Positions 23,911-34,851 of a DNA stretch of 64,000 nucleotides are shown piece after piece. Origin of the DNA: Cycas panzhihuaensis (lineage: Eukaryota; Cycadophyta); the NCBI GenBank assembly GCA_023213395.1, contig CM041465.1:242179741-242243740 (forward strand), written 5' to 3'. Position 1 is the first letter of the stretch. Each line of letters begins with the position of its first letter. The notes beneath the pieces were generated by a model, which was not told the origin of the DNA, searched no databases, and worked only from the letters and a program-made list of their open reading frames with translations. A program made the translations under genes and the position numbers.

Positions 23911-26434
23911 TGGAATCGTGTCTATGGGATGGTAACTACACCTTGTTAGGATTAGGAATGTCAATGGAAGGCTCCAAACTAAAGGGGTTGATCTGATAAA
24001 TAAAGAGAAACACCCACACAGGGCATTTGTGCATTGGAACACAGATTCGAGACCCACAAATGGCACACAACCTCCTCTAGGTAACTTAGTTTTGGTTTTG
24101 GAGAAGTGTAAGCGAGGGATATCCTTGGTTGCCCGAGTAACCTCAAAATATGGGTATTCCCACCCTTGGATGGTTGGAGGGGAAGGACAAGACCTAATGA
24201 GGAAGAAGATCCTCATGGAAGATGAAGGGATATGGATAGGATGTATGTAGGTGAGTGGCAGGAGGTACCCATTTATAAGGGTGGTGTTGGGCAACCACCT
24301 CATGCACGAAACCAACCTAAAGTAGAGAGTGTCAAGGTTATTAAGTTGGTATAGGTATGATGGGATTAAAGGAGGAGTCTTTAGAGGATGTATCCTCCTT
24401 TAACTAACCCACCTAAGGTGAGCATTAGGGGAGAAAAAGGTGATGGAAAAAGTAGTTCCCAATGCCCTATGTGTGAAGGAATCTATCTTCAATGTGTAAT
24501 AGTAAAACAATGTCTAATTGGTTATGTATACAAACAAGAGATAAAAGAAGTAAATGTATATATAAGACAACAAATACACTTTCTCTTATTTTCTCTCTAA
24601 TATAAACTCTCACTCTCTTTTCACTTTAAATAAAGGAAAGGGGAAGAGAGAGATAAACCAATCTAACACACAAAATGCACAACAATTATGCAAACCTTAG
24701 GAGGTTGTATGCACTCAAATGGAAAGAGGAAAGGGGATATCACCTATATTTTGCTCTTTCCTAAAATGTAAGCTAGTGTACATATGCAAATGAATGGTAT
24801 AAATTAGTTCTGTTTTATCTTTTGCCTTTATGGTCTTATCATACAAAAACACAAACTTAAAAGAGAAGTAGATAAAAGATCTACAAAAAGGAGGCAACGT
24901 ACCTAGGAAAATGATGTGACTGAAATGAAGTCACCATCTTGCACCACATCCACTTCTTCCTTTCCTTCTCCTAACACATGGGCAATGTAGGGGCTTCCTT
25001 ACCTTCCCTGAAGCAAGAGGAAGAAAGCAAGAAAGGAAAAGGAAAAGGAACTATACTAAAAGCATAAATGAGCAAGGAAAAGGAGAGCAAAGAAACGTAC
25101 CTAGATTGTAGCAGTTCATTCTTCTCTGTGAATGGTATGGTAAACCTACAATCATAAAGGTTTTCTACCCTTTCCAAGGGGCTTCTAGAATGCCAAACAA
25201 ATATATGTATATATATAGCTGTAAAATAATAAGAATATTGTAAGTTAGAGTACTTCAAGTCAAGCAAACTTCCAACCAATGAACAACTCCAAATCTCCTC
25301 CAAGCCAACAACACAAGATAAGGGATATAGACAGTTAGCCTCAGAATGGCTAACCCTTCAACAAGTGCACCTCCACACTACATTTAGGCACAAGAAATAA
25401 TAGGTTAGGATAGCCTAATGGCAACAAATAATAAGAGAGACAAACAACATGAGGTTTGCAAATATCGTTTATGTTGCAAGTGTTACTATGTGCAACAAAT
25501 TGCAATGTTAATCAAGCTAAGACCTAAGGTGGATATGAGATACTACTTGGGGCTAGAAAATATACCCAAGTGAGGTGCTTAGGCCTGGAAATAGTGCAGT
25601 AAGGGGCTGTGTATGCTAATATCCAGCACTGGCCTACTTCTAGAAGCTCCTTGGTAGCTCAAGAAAGGCACGAGTGGAGGAGAGGAAAGAGGAGAAGGGG
25701 GTTACCCTTGAGGAGTAGGTCTAGTTGGGTATGAAACCTTTCTTGGCTCCTTTCTCTCACTCTTTGAGGTCCTCTCCCCATAGCCTCCTTGGAGAAACCA
25801 AGAGAGGGTAGGAAGATGATGTGGGTAGAAAGAGAAAAATAGAGGCATTGCCTCTTATATGTATTGGAAAGCTAGAAAAAGAAAGGTATTCCAAATGATC
25901 TAATCTATTTCAAGAAAGCTTAAAAGGAACAAAATGGAGTAACATAAGATGATACCTACTAGGCTGGATTAGAGATAGGTTTGCCTAAGAAATTGGCAGA
26001 AAATGATAAATCTATGGTGCTTACAGGAAGATTCTTGGAAGAGCAATGAAACCTAGAGACAAACTTACTGAAACTTGTTGATAGGGCATGGAGGCAACAC
26101 TTGGAGTGTATCCTTGCTTGGAGAAGCTTGTTGGTGAGCCTGCTACCACAAATCCAAGCTGAAGAGGGTAGATTTCAAGCTGGAGCATAGGGAACTCATG
26201 TGTTGCAGGGCATTCTTACAAAAAACTGCCTATGAAAGAAGGAGAAGAGAGGAGAGTAGGTGGAAGAATATATGGAAAATGAAGTTCTTTTGGGCTTTAT
26301 ACCTAACACTATCTTGGATGGACAATTAGGGTTAGGCTAGGACTCGAGGGGGGTCTAAGCCATGTGGCACTTTTGTGAAAAAAGTAAGAATTTCCATGGT
26401 AGATTTTAAAAAATAATTTATGATAGTCACCCCA
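23911..26434 (-). repeat. 5' LTR of gypsy B
   Basis: Pairs with 11050-13564. The plus-strand start TGGAATCG and end CCCCA give TG and CA ends. Beyond 26434-26442 the minus strand reads copia A protease sequence. The left LTR may continue for a further 300 bases, so this LTR may be truncated at its 5' end. Confidence 0.85.
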
Positions 26435-26439
26435 TGGTA

Positions 26440-26560
26440 AGAGGTTGGTACGATGAGAACCAACTCTTGTGTGGACACATGTGGTGTGAAGTACCTAAAT
26501 CTAATAACCAATCATGGTAATAATGGTAAACATTATAAGAAACCAATACATCATTATTTG
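26440..26560 (-). pseudogene. Copia A protease fragment
   Basis: Minus strand: HDWLLDLGTSHHMCPHKSWF, then SSYQPL. This is the start of copia retropepsin, where DSG is DLG. The remainder of the protease and the pre-integrase region are missing at the gypsy B junction. Confidence 0.8.
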
Positions 26561-26579
26561 TACCTTAATTTGACTCTAC

Positions 26580-27401
26580 CTGATTAGCATCCTTGGCAAG
26601 ATCTTCCTTTTTCTAGAACTCCTTCCTTTTGTAGCAATCCTTCTTGAGGTGACCTATCCTATTATAGTACCAACATCTGAGCTTACTCTTCTTGCCTTTT
26701 GACTTTGACCTTGATGTGTCCCTGGAGCTTTGTCCTCTCTCAATTATTCTACCTCTTGTTGTCATTGCTTCTACTGTGGAGGTTTCAAGACTAGACTTCC
26801 TCCTCACTTCTTCCGTCAGCAAAGCAATCACAACATAATGATAATCTAATTCATTTGTAGTGATAAAGCTAATTGAGGTGACAATATTATTCCAGGATTC
26901 TAGTAATGAACATAACAAGGTAACAGACTTATCCTCATCCTCAATTATGACATCAATACTAGCCAACTAATAAATAAGAGTATTAAAAATATTTAAATTG
27001 TCAATAATTTTTGTACCTTCTTTCATTCGTAATGAGTATAGTTGCCTCTTCAAGTATATTTGGTTCGTCACTGATTTGGTTATATACAAGCCTTCCAACT
27101 AGGTCCATAATCCTGTTACTATCTACTTCCTTGTGATATTGAATAGAACTTCATCTGTTAAGCATAATTATATTGTGCTAAGAGCCCTTTTATCTAGATC
27201 ATCCAATTTGTCATCATCCATTCCTGTGGGTTTCTTCGATTTGCCTGCAAGAGCTCTATACAAACCTTGTTGTACTAGAACATCATATGCTTTCAATTTC
27301 CATAACTCAAAGTTGTTCTTACCATTGAATTTCTCCACTTCAAACTTTGCATTTGCTAGTTTCGCCATTTGGTGTAGAAAAACTGACACCAAAACCTTCA
27401 C
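26580..27401 (-). pseudogene. Copia A gag
   Basis: The minus-strand start lies near 27401 or 27366 (MAKLANAKFEVEKFNGKNNF, then ELWKLKAYDVLVQQGLYRAL), a typical copia gag beginning with an FNGKNNFELWK motif. The second half, 26613-26966, contains ESWNNIVTSISF and ends with a CCHC knuckle CWYYNRIGHLKKDCYKRK in which the second Cys is Tyr. The frame is broken between 26966 and 27168. It lies next to the primer site and right LTR, as expected for the 5' end of the element. Confidence 0.87.
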
Positions 27402-27425
27402 AAACTCGCTGCAAAAATAAAAGTG

Positions 27426-27437
27426 ACTCTAATACCA
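27426..27437 (-). other. Primer binding site of copia A
   Basis: The minus strand reads TGGTATTAGAGT, two bases inside the 5' LTR. It differs at two positions from TGGTATCAGAGC, the site for initiator Met tRNA. Confidence 0.8.
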
Positions 27438-27439
27438 CT

Positions 27440-28042
27440 TATTGAGAAGATAAGGTCCCAATAACCTAAAACTACCACCAAGATCTAAACTATTTTACAA
27501 CTACTTGCAGAAATTAAAACTAAAATTTAATATGCAAGTTCTTAAACTAGAGATAATATAATAAAATGAATAAGAAAGCTAACCATCATATATACACCTG
27601 ATATAATATGGTAAAACCCTAACAATGTGCTAAGGAAATATCCACACAGGAAAGGTATCGATCTTTATTATCAAGAATGGAGAAATGTATATAATCTATA
27701 ACAGAATACTCACAGCAACAACAACCAGCCACCTAACTCCTCACAGTATATCCAATACATCAAACACCATCAACATAATGAAAAATCTCCCTAAATTGGG
27801 CTACATGATAGTCATACAAGGCTCAAATCTCAACCATAGAATCTAGGGTATTTTGAGGGAACGACCCAAATTCTCTTTACAATTTAGTGCGCTTTTTAGT
27901 GTTAGCATTTTAGGTCAGGGGCTATCACCCCCTACACCCCGTGGCCAAGGGGGGCTCTTGCCCTCCTTGGAACCCCTCGCAGAAATTTGGGGGGGAAACC
28001 GTGTTGCCAACCTATCAAAATTTTAGCCTCCAATATCTAATA
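27440..28042 (-). repeat. 5' LTR of copia A
   Basis: It aligns with 7727-8383 and with the solo LTR at 34249-34851. It has the same GC-rich block at about 27925-27995. It lacks about 16 bases near the element start (ATGTGACAACAATG), which both other copies keep. The terminal TG is TA. Confidence 0.85.
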
Positions 28043-28649
28043 GATAGATATATTTTTTCTAGTTCTCCCTTGTGAGAATCTCCCTCTTTGATGATTTTAC
28101 CTTACTATTTTTATGTGTGCAATCTTGGATTCGTGATTTAGATCAATTTCACTTTGATTTCAAGACGTTTTTACTAAAACAAGGAGGCAAAACCTCCATT
28201 TTGCTACACAACTTCTTCCTCATACATAAAATCTGCTAGTCTATAAAAGTAGGGAGGCTAAACTAAGACAAGGGAGTCCATGAGGAGGTTCATAGGTTGG
28301 AGTTTTGACTCCTAAAGTTGCCTTCCACTCGGATCATCCCTTCCCCTATGCTTTGACTATTTTTCCCTATGTTTCCATCACTAGTTTAGGATTTTGTTCA
28401 TTGTGAGGCTTATACAAACATTCATTTACCTTGTACACTTTTGTAATACCTAGCCAAGTGAGCTACTTGTAGCTCATAGGGATTCACCACCACAGAGAGG
28501 GGCTTGCCATCCTAAGGGAACACCCTTTATCCTCCTCCTTTTACATTTGTTTTGATTATTGCATGCAAAAATAGTAAACAAGAAATATACAACACTATAT
28601 TCATCCCTCTTTGATTTATAAATAGACACATTAATATTGTTTTATCAAG

Positions 28650-28682
<33 letters not shown>

Positions 28683-29996
28683 TCTTGCTTACGGGAGATA
28701 TTGTTTCTCTCATTTCATAGGTTGGAGGCCTCCTTTATAAAGTAAGGCGACATATTGTAACAGGTAACTTTTCACTTCAAGTTCATTTCCATTTTTTCTT
28801 TTTATTGTTTTTCATTATTTCATAGTTGGGGAAGGTAAGTAAGCCCCACTTGGAGGTTAGGGGAAGGTAAAGAAGCCCCTCCCTCCAACTCCAACAACTT
28901 TTGTAGTAACCAAAGGAATCAAGGACATCAGTAACTTATGAGAGTGCATTACGAGGAGCAGCAACAAGAGGTAGAATAAAAGGATGACATCAAACTTCAT
29001 AACCAAGTGTATTCCTCTCTACACATGTTTCCTCTCCTCATTTTCTCTCTTATTCCAACTTTTGTTTCATAAATTAAAGAAAAAAAAATCGAAATTATTC
29101 TTTATTTAGTAGTTTCCTTGATTACATATTATGAAGGGAAGAGAGGAAAAGAGCATATCATTTACATTTACTCTAGGAATATTTGTTAGATCCCTAATCA
29201 ATCAAAGGAAGCTAATCCTCCTCCTATTGAAAAGGAGGCATATTCACATAAAGTATCCCCTTCCATTACACGTTCCCCTTCCCTCCTTTCACATTTTAGC
29301 CTTATTACATTCACTTAAAGGTAAAAGAGAATGAAGGGGATCATAAAGGGAAAAGTTACATATTAGCTTATATACGTATTTTAGTCTTTTTGCATATTTT
29401 ATTTCTTTTTCACTTGAACATCAGCCTCGAACACACAAATGAGGCCAAACCACATCCTAACAACATAGAAATCACAAATTCAAAAGACCATTTCATTCTT
29501 TTTTGAAACCTAAGAAGTGCCCACAACCTAGTCACCATAAGATAACTACAACTTTCTTCCACTCCTCTTTCTTTGCACTCTTGCACCATCCCACTCTTCT
29601 TGTTACCCAAGAAGAATTAGCAACTTAGTTACTTTTGGATGGTTGCAACATTGCCTTCTTCTTGTGATCTCAACACTCAAAACCTTGCTCCTTTGATGAT
29701 AACCTCCTAGAGTCTAAGTAGGCCTGCTAGAGTTACCTCTCAATTTGTTGTTAAAAGGAGATCTAGCTCCTCTTCTCTCCCTCTAAGAATAGAAGAGCTC
29801 TGTTTAGGATATTTGGCAGCTTGAAGATGGCTCAATATCCTATTCAAATTGAGAGAGGGTCTCTAAACTTGTGTTTTGATGCATAGATTCCTTTTGAGTG
29901 TGGTGTATCTTTCTTCGAGATCTCTAAACCTTTTTGTAGCCTTAGTATCTATTTAGAGTACCTTATCCTTAGTGACCTCCCATAGGTGTGCTTCCA
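28043..29996 (+). repeat. LTR of Tat-type element E (partial)
   Basis: It ends in GGTGTGCTTCCA at 29996 and is followed at once by the primer-site motif and then by gag text, so it is a 5' LTR in plus orientation. A GGAAGGTAAAGAAGCCCCT motif at about 28862 lies 1.13 kb from the end. In the gypsy B LTR the matching GGAAGGTAAGGAAGCCCCT lies about 1.09 kb from its end. The start is not visible: the copia A LTR abuts it, and copia A may have inserted into it. Divergence is high. Confidence 0.55.
28651..28684 (+). repeat. (ATAC)n / (AT)n microsatellite
   Basis: About seven ATAC units followed by ATATATAT inside the E LTR. Confidence 0.9.
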
Positions 29997-30020
29997 CTAG
30001 TGACCCTACTAGGGACCCGC
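29997..30020 (+). other. Primer-site motif of element E
   Basis: CTAGTGACCCTACTAGGGAC directly after the LTR end. Same motif as in B and C0. Confidence 0.6.
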
Positions 30021-30240
30021 TAGCAAGGAAAAACTATAATTCTCCCTTTGTGTTAGCGTTAGCTTCCTTCTTTTCTTTTTATACCTCCTAGATCAGTTTA
30101 GCAACCCCTAATGCCTTTATCATTTCATGCACCTTATTTCTTCCATGACTTTTATATGAGATGTAAATGCGATGTTTCTCTCATTACTTACAAGGTCTTC
30201 CCCTTGTATTGGGAGAACTTTCCTATTCATCCATCCCCTC

Positions 30241-30980
30241 ATCTGATTCTAAATCGATAATGGAGGAATATCTGTAAGAGTGGGCATACCATGCCTACAT
30301 ATCTAAAACCTAAGCTTAAGCCTCAAGTTCCCTTCAAGATCCTACCTAAGTAGGCGAAGATCCTATTTTCTATCCAGGTGACCAAGAGCACCTAGATTTT
30401 TACTCGTTCCCTATGCACGATGTAGGTATGTCTACCCCTATGGAATATTATCACCCTAGTGAGAGTTCCTATGAGGACTAACTTATGGGTCTTGCCTCAT
30501 ACAAGGAGTCTTCCACCTCATATGAGTAGGTAGGAACCCTTCTTGTGGATGTAGTGGAGGCATTATGGCAGTTCTTTAAATCTACAAGTACCCAACTACC
30601 CCTAAAATGGCTGGAAGGCATCCTTTATAGCATGGTGCCATCCTCTTCTACACCAGTGCCTTCCATTTCATCCCAACCACCATCCATGTCCATGATAGGA
30701 CCTATGCCTACTGTTTCCTCTTCCTTACATATCCCTTAAGTCCAAGGGGCTCTCCAAGGTATACTCACATCCTAAATTAGGTTGAGCATACCCTTCCCAA
30801 ACTAGGCGACCACGCCTCAACCTACCATGGTCCATACTCCTTTCACGCAACCTAGGGGACCCTTGCACCCCTAATCCTTAGGCCATATGGGACCCATCTC
30901 CATGCGTCTTCATCCATAATCGATGGACTCTTCTCTTTATGTACCTCTAGGGTATATGTCCCAATCTTGGGAGCATGGAA
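30241..30980 (+). pseudogene. Element E gag, N-terminal part
   Basis: The plus strand reads SDSKSIMEEYL, a stop, EWAYHAYISKT, then EDPIFYPGDQ (about 30240-30390). This matches gypsy B gag (SDPDLIMEGSLSDWAYHAYV, then DTIYYPGDQ). The open stretch 30545-30739 (MDVVEALWQFFKSTSTQLPL) matches VIEALSQCFQAAHLQPHPKW of B. The text stops at 30983 where the C0 LTR begins. The rest of E, if it survives, must lie beyond 64000. Stops are frequent. Confidence 0.75.
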
Positions 30981-30983
30981 AGG

Positions 30984-32113
30984 TGTTTCACCAAAACCTA
31001 ACCTTTGATTAGCATTTAGTTTATAGTTATAAGATTTTGATGTGGTTATTTTATGATTATATGGAAGAATAATAGATATATTTATTTGATTATAAATTAG
31101 GTTATGTTTTGACGAAGGAATATATGAATTTGGTTTAATGATTTATGATAAATGATGACGTGACTTGTATTTTTACCATCACCTACTGATGACTAAGACT
31201 GTAGAACTACAATTTTTCTTTATGATTAATTTGACCTAATGCCTCCTTTAAAACCTGTTATTTTTATGTTTTATCTTTGATTTCACCCAAGTTTATCATT
31301 TCTTATCATTTTTGGGCTTATATTTAGTATTTTCACCTTGTTCTAGACCTATTTACTCATTTATAAAGTCATTTGTATTTCAATTTCTATTTAATATTAA
31401 ATTTTAACTTATTTTTTTAGTTATTTTTCATCTCCATATTTGTCATATTTTTTACACTGCTAAATATATGATTGGTCATATTTTTAGTGTAAAGTTATAT
31501 TTTTTAAGTCCAAAAATATGATTGGTTATATTTTTTACTATCATATATGTCAAACTCAGCTAGTATGCTAGAATTTCACATGTCGCCACCCAGCTTTAGT
31601 GGGATCTAATTTCTTCAATGCTTAGGAATGACAATTGAGATTTTATGATTCATTGTTGATGTGTTAGTAGTGATTGTACTTAAGTTTGTAGTGGATTTTT
31701 TTTATTTTCTTGGAGATTTTGAAGATTGCTACTATTGTGACTAAAACTTGGATTTTGAATACTTATGGGTGAAATCTTGGAAGATTTTTTATGCTATGTC
31801 TTTGTGTGTTGCTAATATTTAAATGTTGATGATCTAAGCTTTAGTTTTATGTAGTTCTAAATTTAGAACTACTTTGCCTAATTTTATAGGTTAGTGGATT
31901 CTACTATCCCCCTTTTACATCCATGTCTTTCATTGCATTCTACACCCATACTTCATTAGATAGTATAACTAAGAGAAGACTCATTCTTAGGAGTTGGGTA
32001 AAGGTGGTCCTTTAAGACTACTTGAACTTCATATCTTCCACTTTTAATTAAGACAAAGATGATACCTTAATAATTAAAGGATATCTAGTTTAGGTCCTCT
32101 TAAGAACGCACCA
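30984..32113 (+). repeat. 5' LTR of C0, internally deleted
   Basis: It starts TGTTTCACCAAA, ends GAACGCACCA, and aligns with both ends of the C1 LTRs. It is 1.13 kb instead of 2.5 kb. An internal block of about 1.4 kb (equivalent to about 57045-58455 in the C1 3' LTR) is missing near 31840. Confidence 0.85.
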
Positions 32114-32118
32114 TCTTT

Positions 32119-32139
32119 CTAGTGACCATACTAGGGAGC
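32119..32139 (+). other. Primer-site motif of C0
   Basis: CTAGTGACCATACTAGGGAG, five bases after the LTR end. Nearly identical to the motif in gypsy B. Confidence 0.6.
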
Positions 32140-32616
32140 TACAATTTATTTTCTTTTAAAGAAATGGAAACTATAACACCTAACTCTTAAGCACTCCTTG
32201 AGACACCAAGGCCTTCCACCCGATTCTTAAGCATGCCCTTCTCACTTTGGTCAAAAAGTTCCATCATCTTATGTTGAATCTTCTGAACTTTAAGTACATG
32301 ACACTTATATTTATCCTCCCAAAGATTTAACCTAATTATATAACATACCAGTGGAGCAAGGATACATTGAACCCTCTCAGTACCCAGATAATTCTTCTTT
32401 TATAGATCCCTCTTTTGCATAGGAAGAACCACATTCTAGTTAACCATATTCATCATTTTTTGAGCTAGTTCTTACTAGGATCCCTACTCCACTACGCAGG
32501 CCTAGTTACCATGACCCATTTTACTCGAAGACTTATACTATGACATCCCTACTACAACATCTATAGATAGATTCCTTAGGTGAAGATTATGCGTCAATAG
32601 AGGTAGAACTTCCACC
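32140..32616 (+). pseudogene. C0 leader and gag, first part
   Basis: It aligns with 43326-43799 of C1, for example CCTAATTATATAACATACCAGTGGAG at about 32330 and 43515 and the segment coding ACTAGGATCCCTACTCCAC at about 32475. It contains stops (the start of gag is not intact). It ends at the five bases CCACC, which are repeated at 58704-58708 as the C1 target duplication. Confidence 0.75.
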
Positions 32617-33734
32617 TATTTTACCAAAACTTGACCTCTTGACTTGTATTTGATTTATATTGATAAGTTTTGACATGTTATGTGTGATCTTATAGAAAGT
32701 GATTGATAGATTTTATTTGATTATATGTTAAGCCATATTTTATTGAAGTGATCTATGAAATTTATTTAATGAAGTATTGCTAGTAATGATGGTGTGACTC
32801 GTATTTTTATTATTATTCACCAATGACATGAACTATGGCACCAAAGTTTTCTTTCATGACCAAATTGACCTTATTCTTTCTTTAAAATTTGTTATTTTCA
32901 CTTTATTTTTAAGATTTCACCCAAATTTTATTGTTGGTTAACTTTTTGGCTAATATTTAATGCTTTCCACCTCACTCTAGGCTTCTTTCCTCATTAATGA
33001 AGTTGTTTTCTAATTTATTTTTCATCTAATATCAAAATTTTGGTATTTTTTTAGTTAATTTTTAATTCCATTATTATTACATTTTTGGCGCTACCAAAAA
33101 TATGACCTATCATATTTTTAGAATTAAGTCACATTTTTGTTAGATGAAAAATATGACCAGTCATGTTTTTCATTGTCATACAAGAAAAACTCAGGTAGTG
33201 TACCAAAATTTTGCATGCTACCCCTTAGATTTGGTAGAATTTAATTTTTTTGATGCCTAGAATTACTCTTGAGTCTTTGTTAATTGTGAATAGATGAGTT
33301 AGTAGTGATTTGGCTTAGCTTTGGTGTGAATCTTTAGAGTTTTTAGAGATTTCTTGAAAACTGCTACTGTTATACTAAAACTTAATCTTTTGGAAGACTT
33401 TTGGGTGAATTCTTGAAGGAGTTTTGTTGTTGTATTACTGCTATTCGACTATTGATGGTCTGAGTTTCTATTTTCTTAATCTTCATCAAGCTTTGTGCTT
33501 CAAACTTCTTCTAATTTGGTAAGATCTTTCCTACTATATTTCTAGCTTATTTGATGGCATTTAAAGGTGATTTTGACTTAGAAACTTTTCATTTCTTTGG
33601 CTAATTATTGTAGTAATCTTGTATTATTTTTGGATATTGAAATATACATTGAAAGGCTAGCCCTTTATGGAGTTTCTTAAGGGTAGACTAGGGTGGAACA
33701 TGGTTATCTCTAAAGCATTTATCTAGTTATCCCT
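32617..33734 (+). repeat. C1 5' LTR, first part
   Basis: It matches 56194-57312. TG has become TA at the start. It ends at TCCCT (33730-33734), the target site of copia B. Confidence 0.88.
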
Positions 33735-34045
33735 TGAAAGAGGTTAATGTGTTAAGGTCATTTATGTAGATGAATTAAGTGACCTTAGGATAGATTATTA
33801 GCATTGGTCTCTTAGTGAAATGTACTTTATGTGCATTTAGATGTAATTTTAGGTTCATATCATTTGGTGAAAAAATCCTAATCCTAATACTCACTCTCAA
33901 TAATAAAAGGCAAAATCTCAAGCAAGGAGTCATTATTCATTCTCACCTCCAAGCTTGCTCTCATATCTTATTTCATCTCTTTTTCATTCTCCATTGCCAT
34001 TGTGTGTATATGAGTGATTTATTCCCTAGACCCATCCTTCCTTCA
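33735..34045 (+). repeat. 5' LTR of copia B
   Basis: TGAAAGAGG to CCTTCCTTCA, 311 bases. It is collinear with 41632-41943. It includes the shared TTCATCTCTTTTTCATTCTCC. Confidence 0.93.
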
Positions 34046-34047
34046 TA

Positions 34048-34059
34048 TGGTATCAGAGC
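34048..34059 (+). other. Primer binding site of copia B
   Basis: TGGTATCAGAGC, two bases after the LTR. Exact complement of the 3' end of plant initiator Met tRNA, the usual copia primer. Confidence 0.95.
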
Positions 34060-34248
34060 GATAAAGGAATCTATTCACTCCATTCCATGTGCATGGAGTC
34101 ATTTTGCCTCTCCTTCACCTTCAATATAAAATATTGAGAGTGCACTCATGATTTTTTAAATTTTGAGAGCTTAAAATTATACTACTTTGTATGTTGCTAT
34201 TTTCTCTATGTGTGCAAAATTTTAGAGCTAAAAAATATAGGTTTTTGA

Positions 34249-34851
34249 TGTTGGGTAATGTGACAACAATGGTTAGAAGACTAAAATTTTGACACGTTGG
34301 CAGCGCGGTTTCCCCCCCAAACCTTCCTCATAGGGTTCCAAGGGAGGCGACAGCCCCCCTTGGCTAGGGGGGTGTGGGAGCCCCTAACCCAAAAATTTAG
34401 CACTGAAAGTATATTAGATTGTAAAGAGAATCAAGATCATTTGCTAAAAATACCCTAGATTCTATGGTCAAGATTTATACCTAGATAACCCTCTCATGTA
34501 GCTCGATTTAGGGCATTTTTCATTTATGTTGATATTGTTCAATGTACTGTGAGTGAGACAGCTAGTTGTTGTTGCTGTGAGCACTCTACTACAGGATTAT
34601 GTACATTTTCTTTATTCTACAATAATAAAGATTAATACCTTTCCTGTGTGGATATTTCCCTAGCACACTACTAGGGTTTTACCATGTTATATCGAGTGTA
34701 TTTGTGATGCTTGGCTTTCTTGTTCATTTTGTTGTTTTATCTCTGGTTTAAGAACTTACATGTAATTTTTAGTTTCAATTTCTATAATTAGTTACAAGAA
34801 TAGTTTAGATCTTAGTGGTGGTTTAAGGGTTGGGACCTTGTCTTCTCAACA
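34249..34851 (+). repeat. Solo LTR of copia A family, inserted in copia B leader
   Basis: 603 bases, TGTTGGGTAATG to CTTCTCAACA, flanked by TTTGA at 34244-34248 and 34852-34856. It is homologous in inverse orientation to 7727-8383 and 27440-28042. No internal copia A sequence accompanies it. A solo LTR forms by recombination between the two LTRs of a full element. Confidence 0.92.

Larger units (their letters stand above)
11050..26434 (-). mobile_element. Ty3/gypsy Tat-type retrotransposon B, nested in copia A
   Basis: Homologous sequences of about 2.5 kb occur at 11050-13564 and 23911-26434. Between them lie, on the minus strand, gag, protease, RT, integrase and a distant archaeal-type RNase H. 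Lack of a chromodomain and presence of the second RNase H point to the Tat lineage. Copia A coding sequence continues on both sides, which makes B the younger insertion. No matching five-base duplication is found at the ends. The left LTR may also continue beyond 13564 while the right one stops at the copia junction, so the right edge appears to have suffered a deletion. Confidence 0.85.
7727..28042 (-). mobile_element. Ty1/copia retrotransposon A, split by gypsy B
   Basis: Two homologous LTRs (7727-8383 and 27440-28042) bracket gag at the right and integrase-RT-RNase H at the left, all on the minus strand in the copia domain order. An initiator-Met-type primer site lies inside the right LTR and a purine tract inside the left one. 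Removing the gypsy insertion (about 15.4 kb) leaves about 4.9 kb, a normal copia size. Expected target duplications are GAAAA (7722-7726) and GATAG (28043-28047). They match at only three of five positions, so the outer ends are approximate. Stops throughout show the element is dead. Confidence 0.85.

Noticed and set aside
24029-24315. Open frames on both strands that recur at 11127-11454
   Set aside because: They lie in the gypsy B LTRs and differ between the two copies. No domain, and LTRs of this kind are non-coding.
34048-34059. tRNA-like sequence TGGTATCAGAGC
   Set aside because: This is the primer binding site complementary to initiator Met tRNA, not a tRNA gene. No cloverleaf surrounds it.
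33815-34129. 104-codon plus-strand frame
   Set aside because: It spans the end of the copia B 5' LTR and the primer site. A near copy occurs in the 3' LTR (41677-41967), so it is LTR sequence read by chance.
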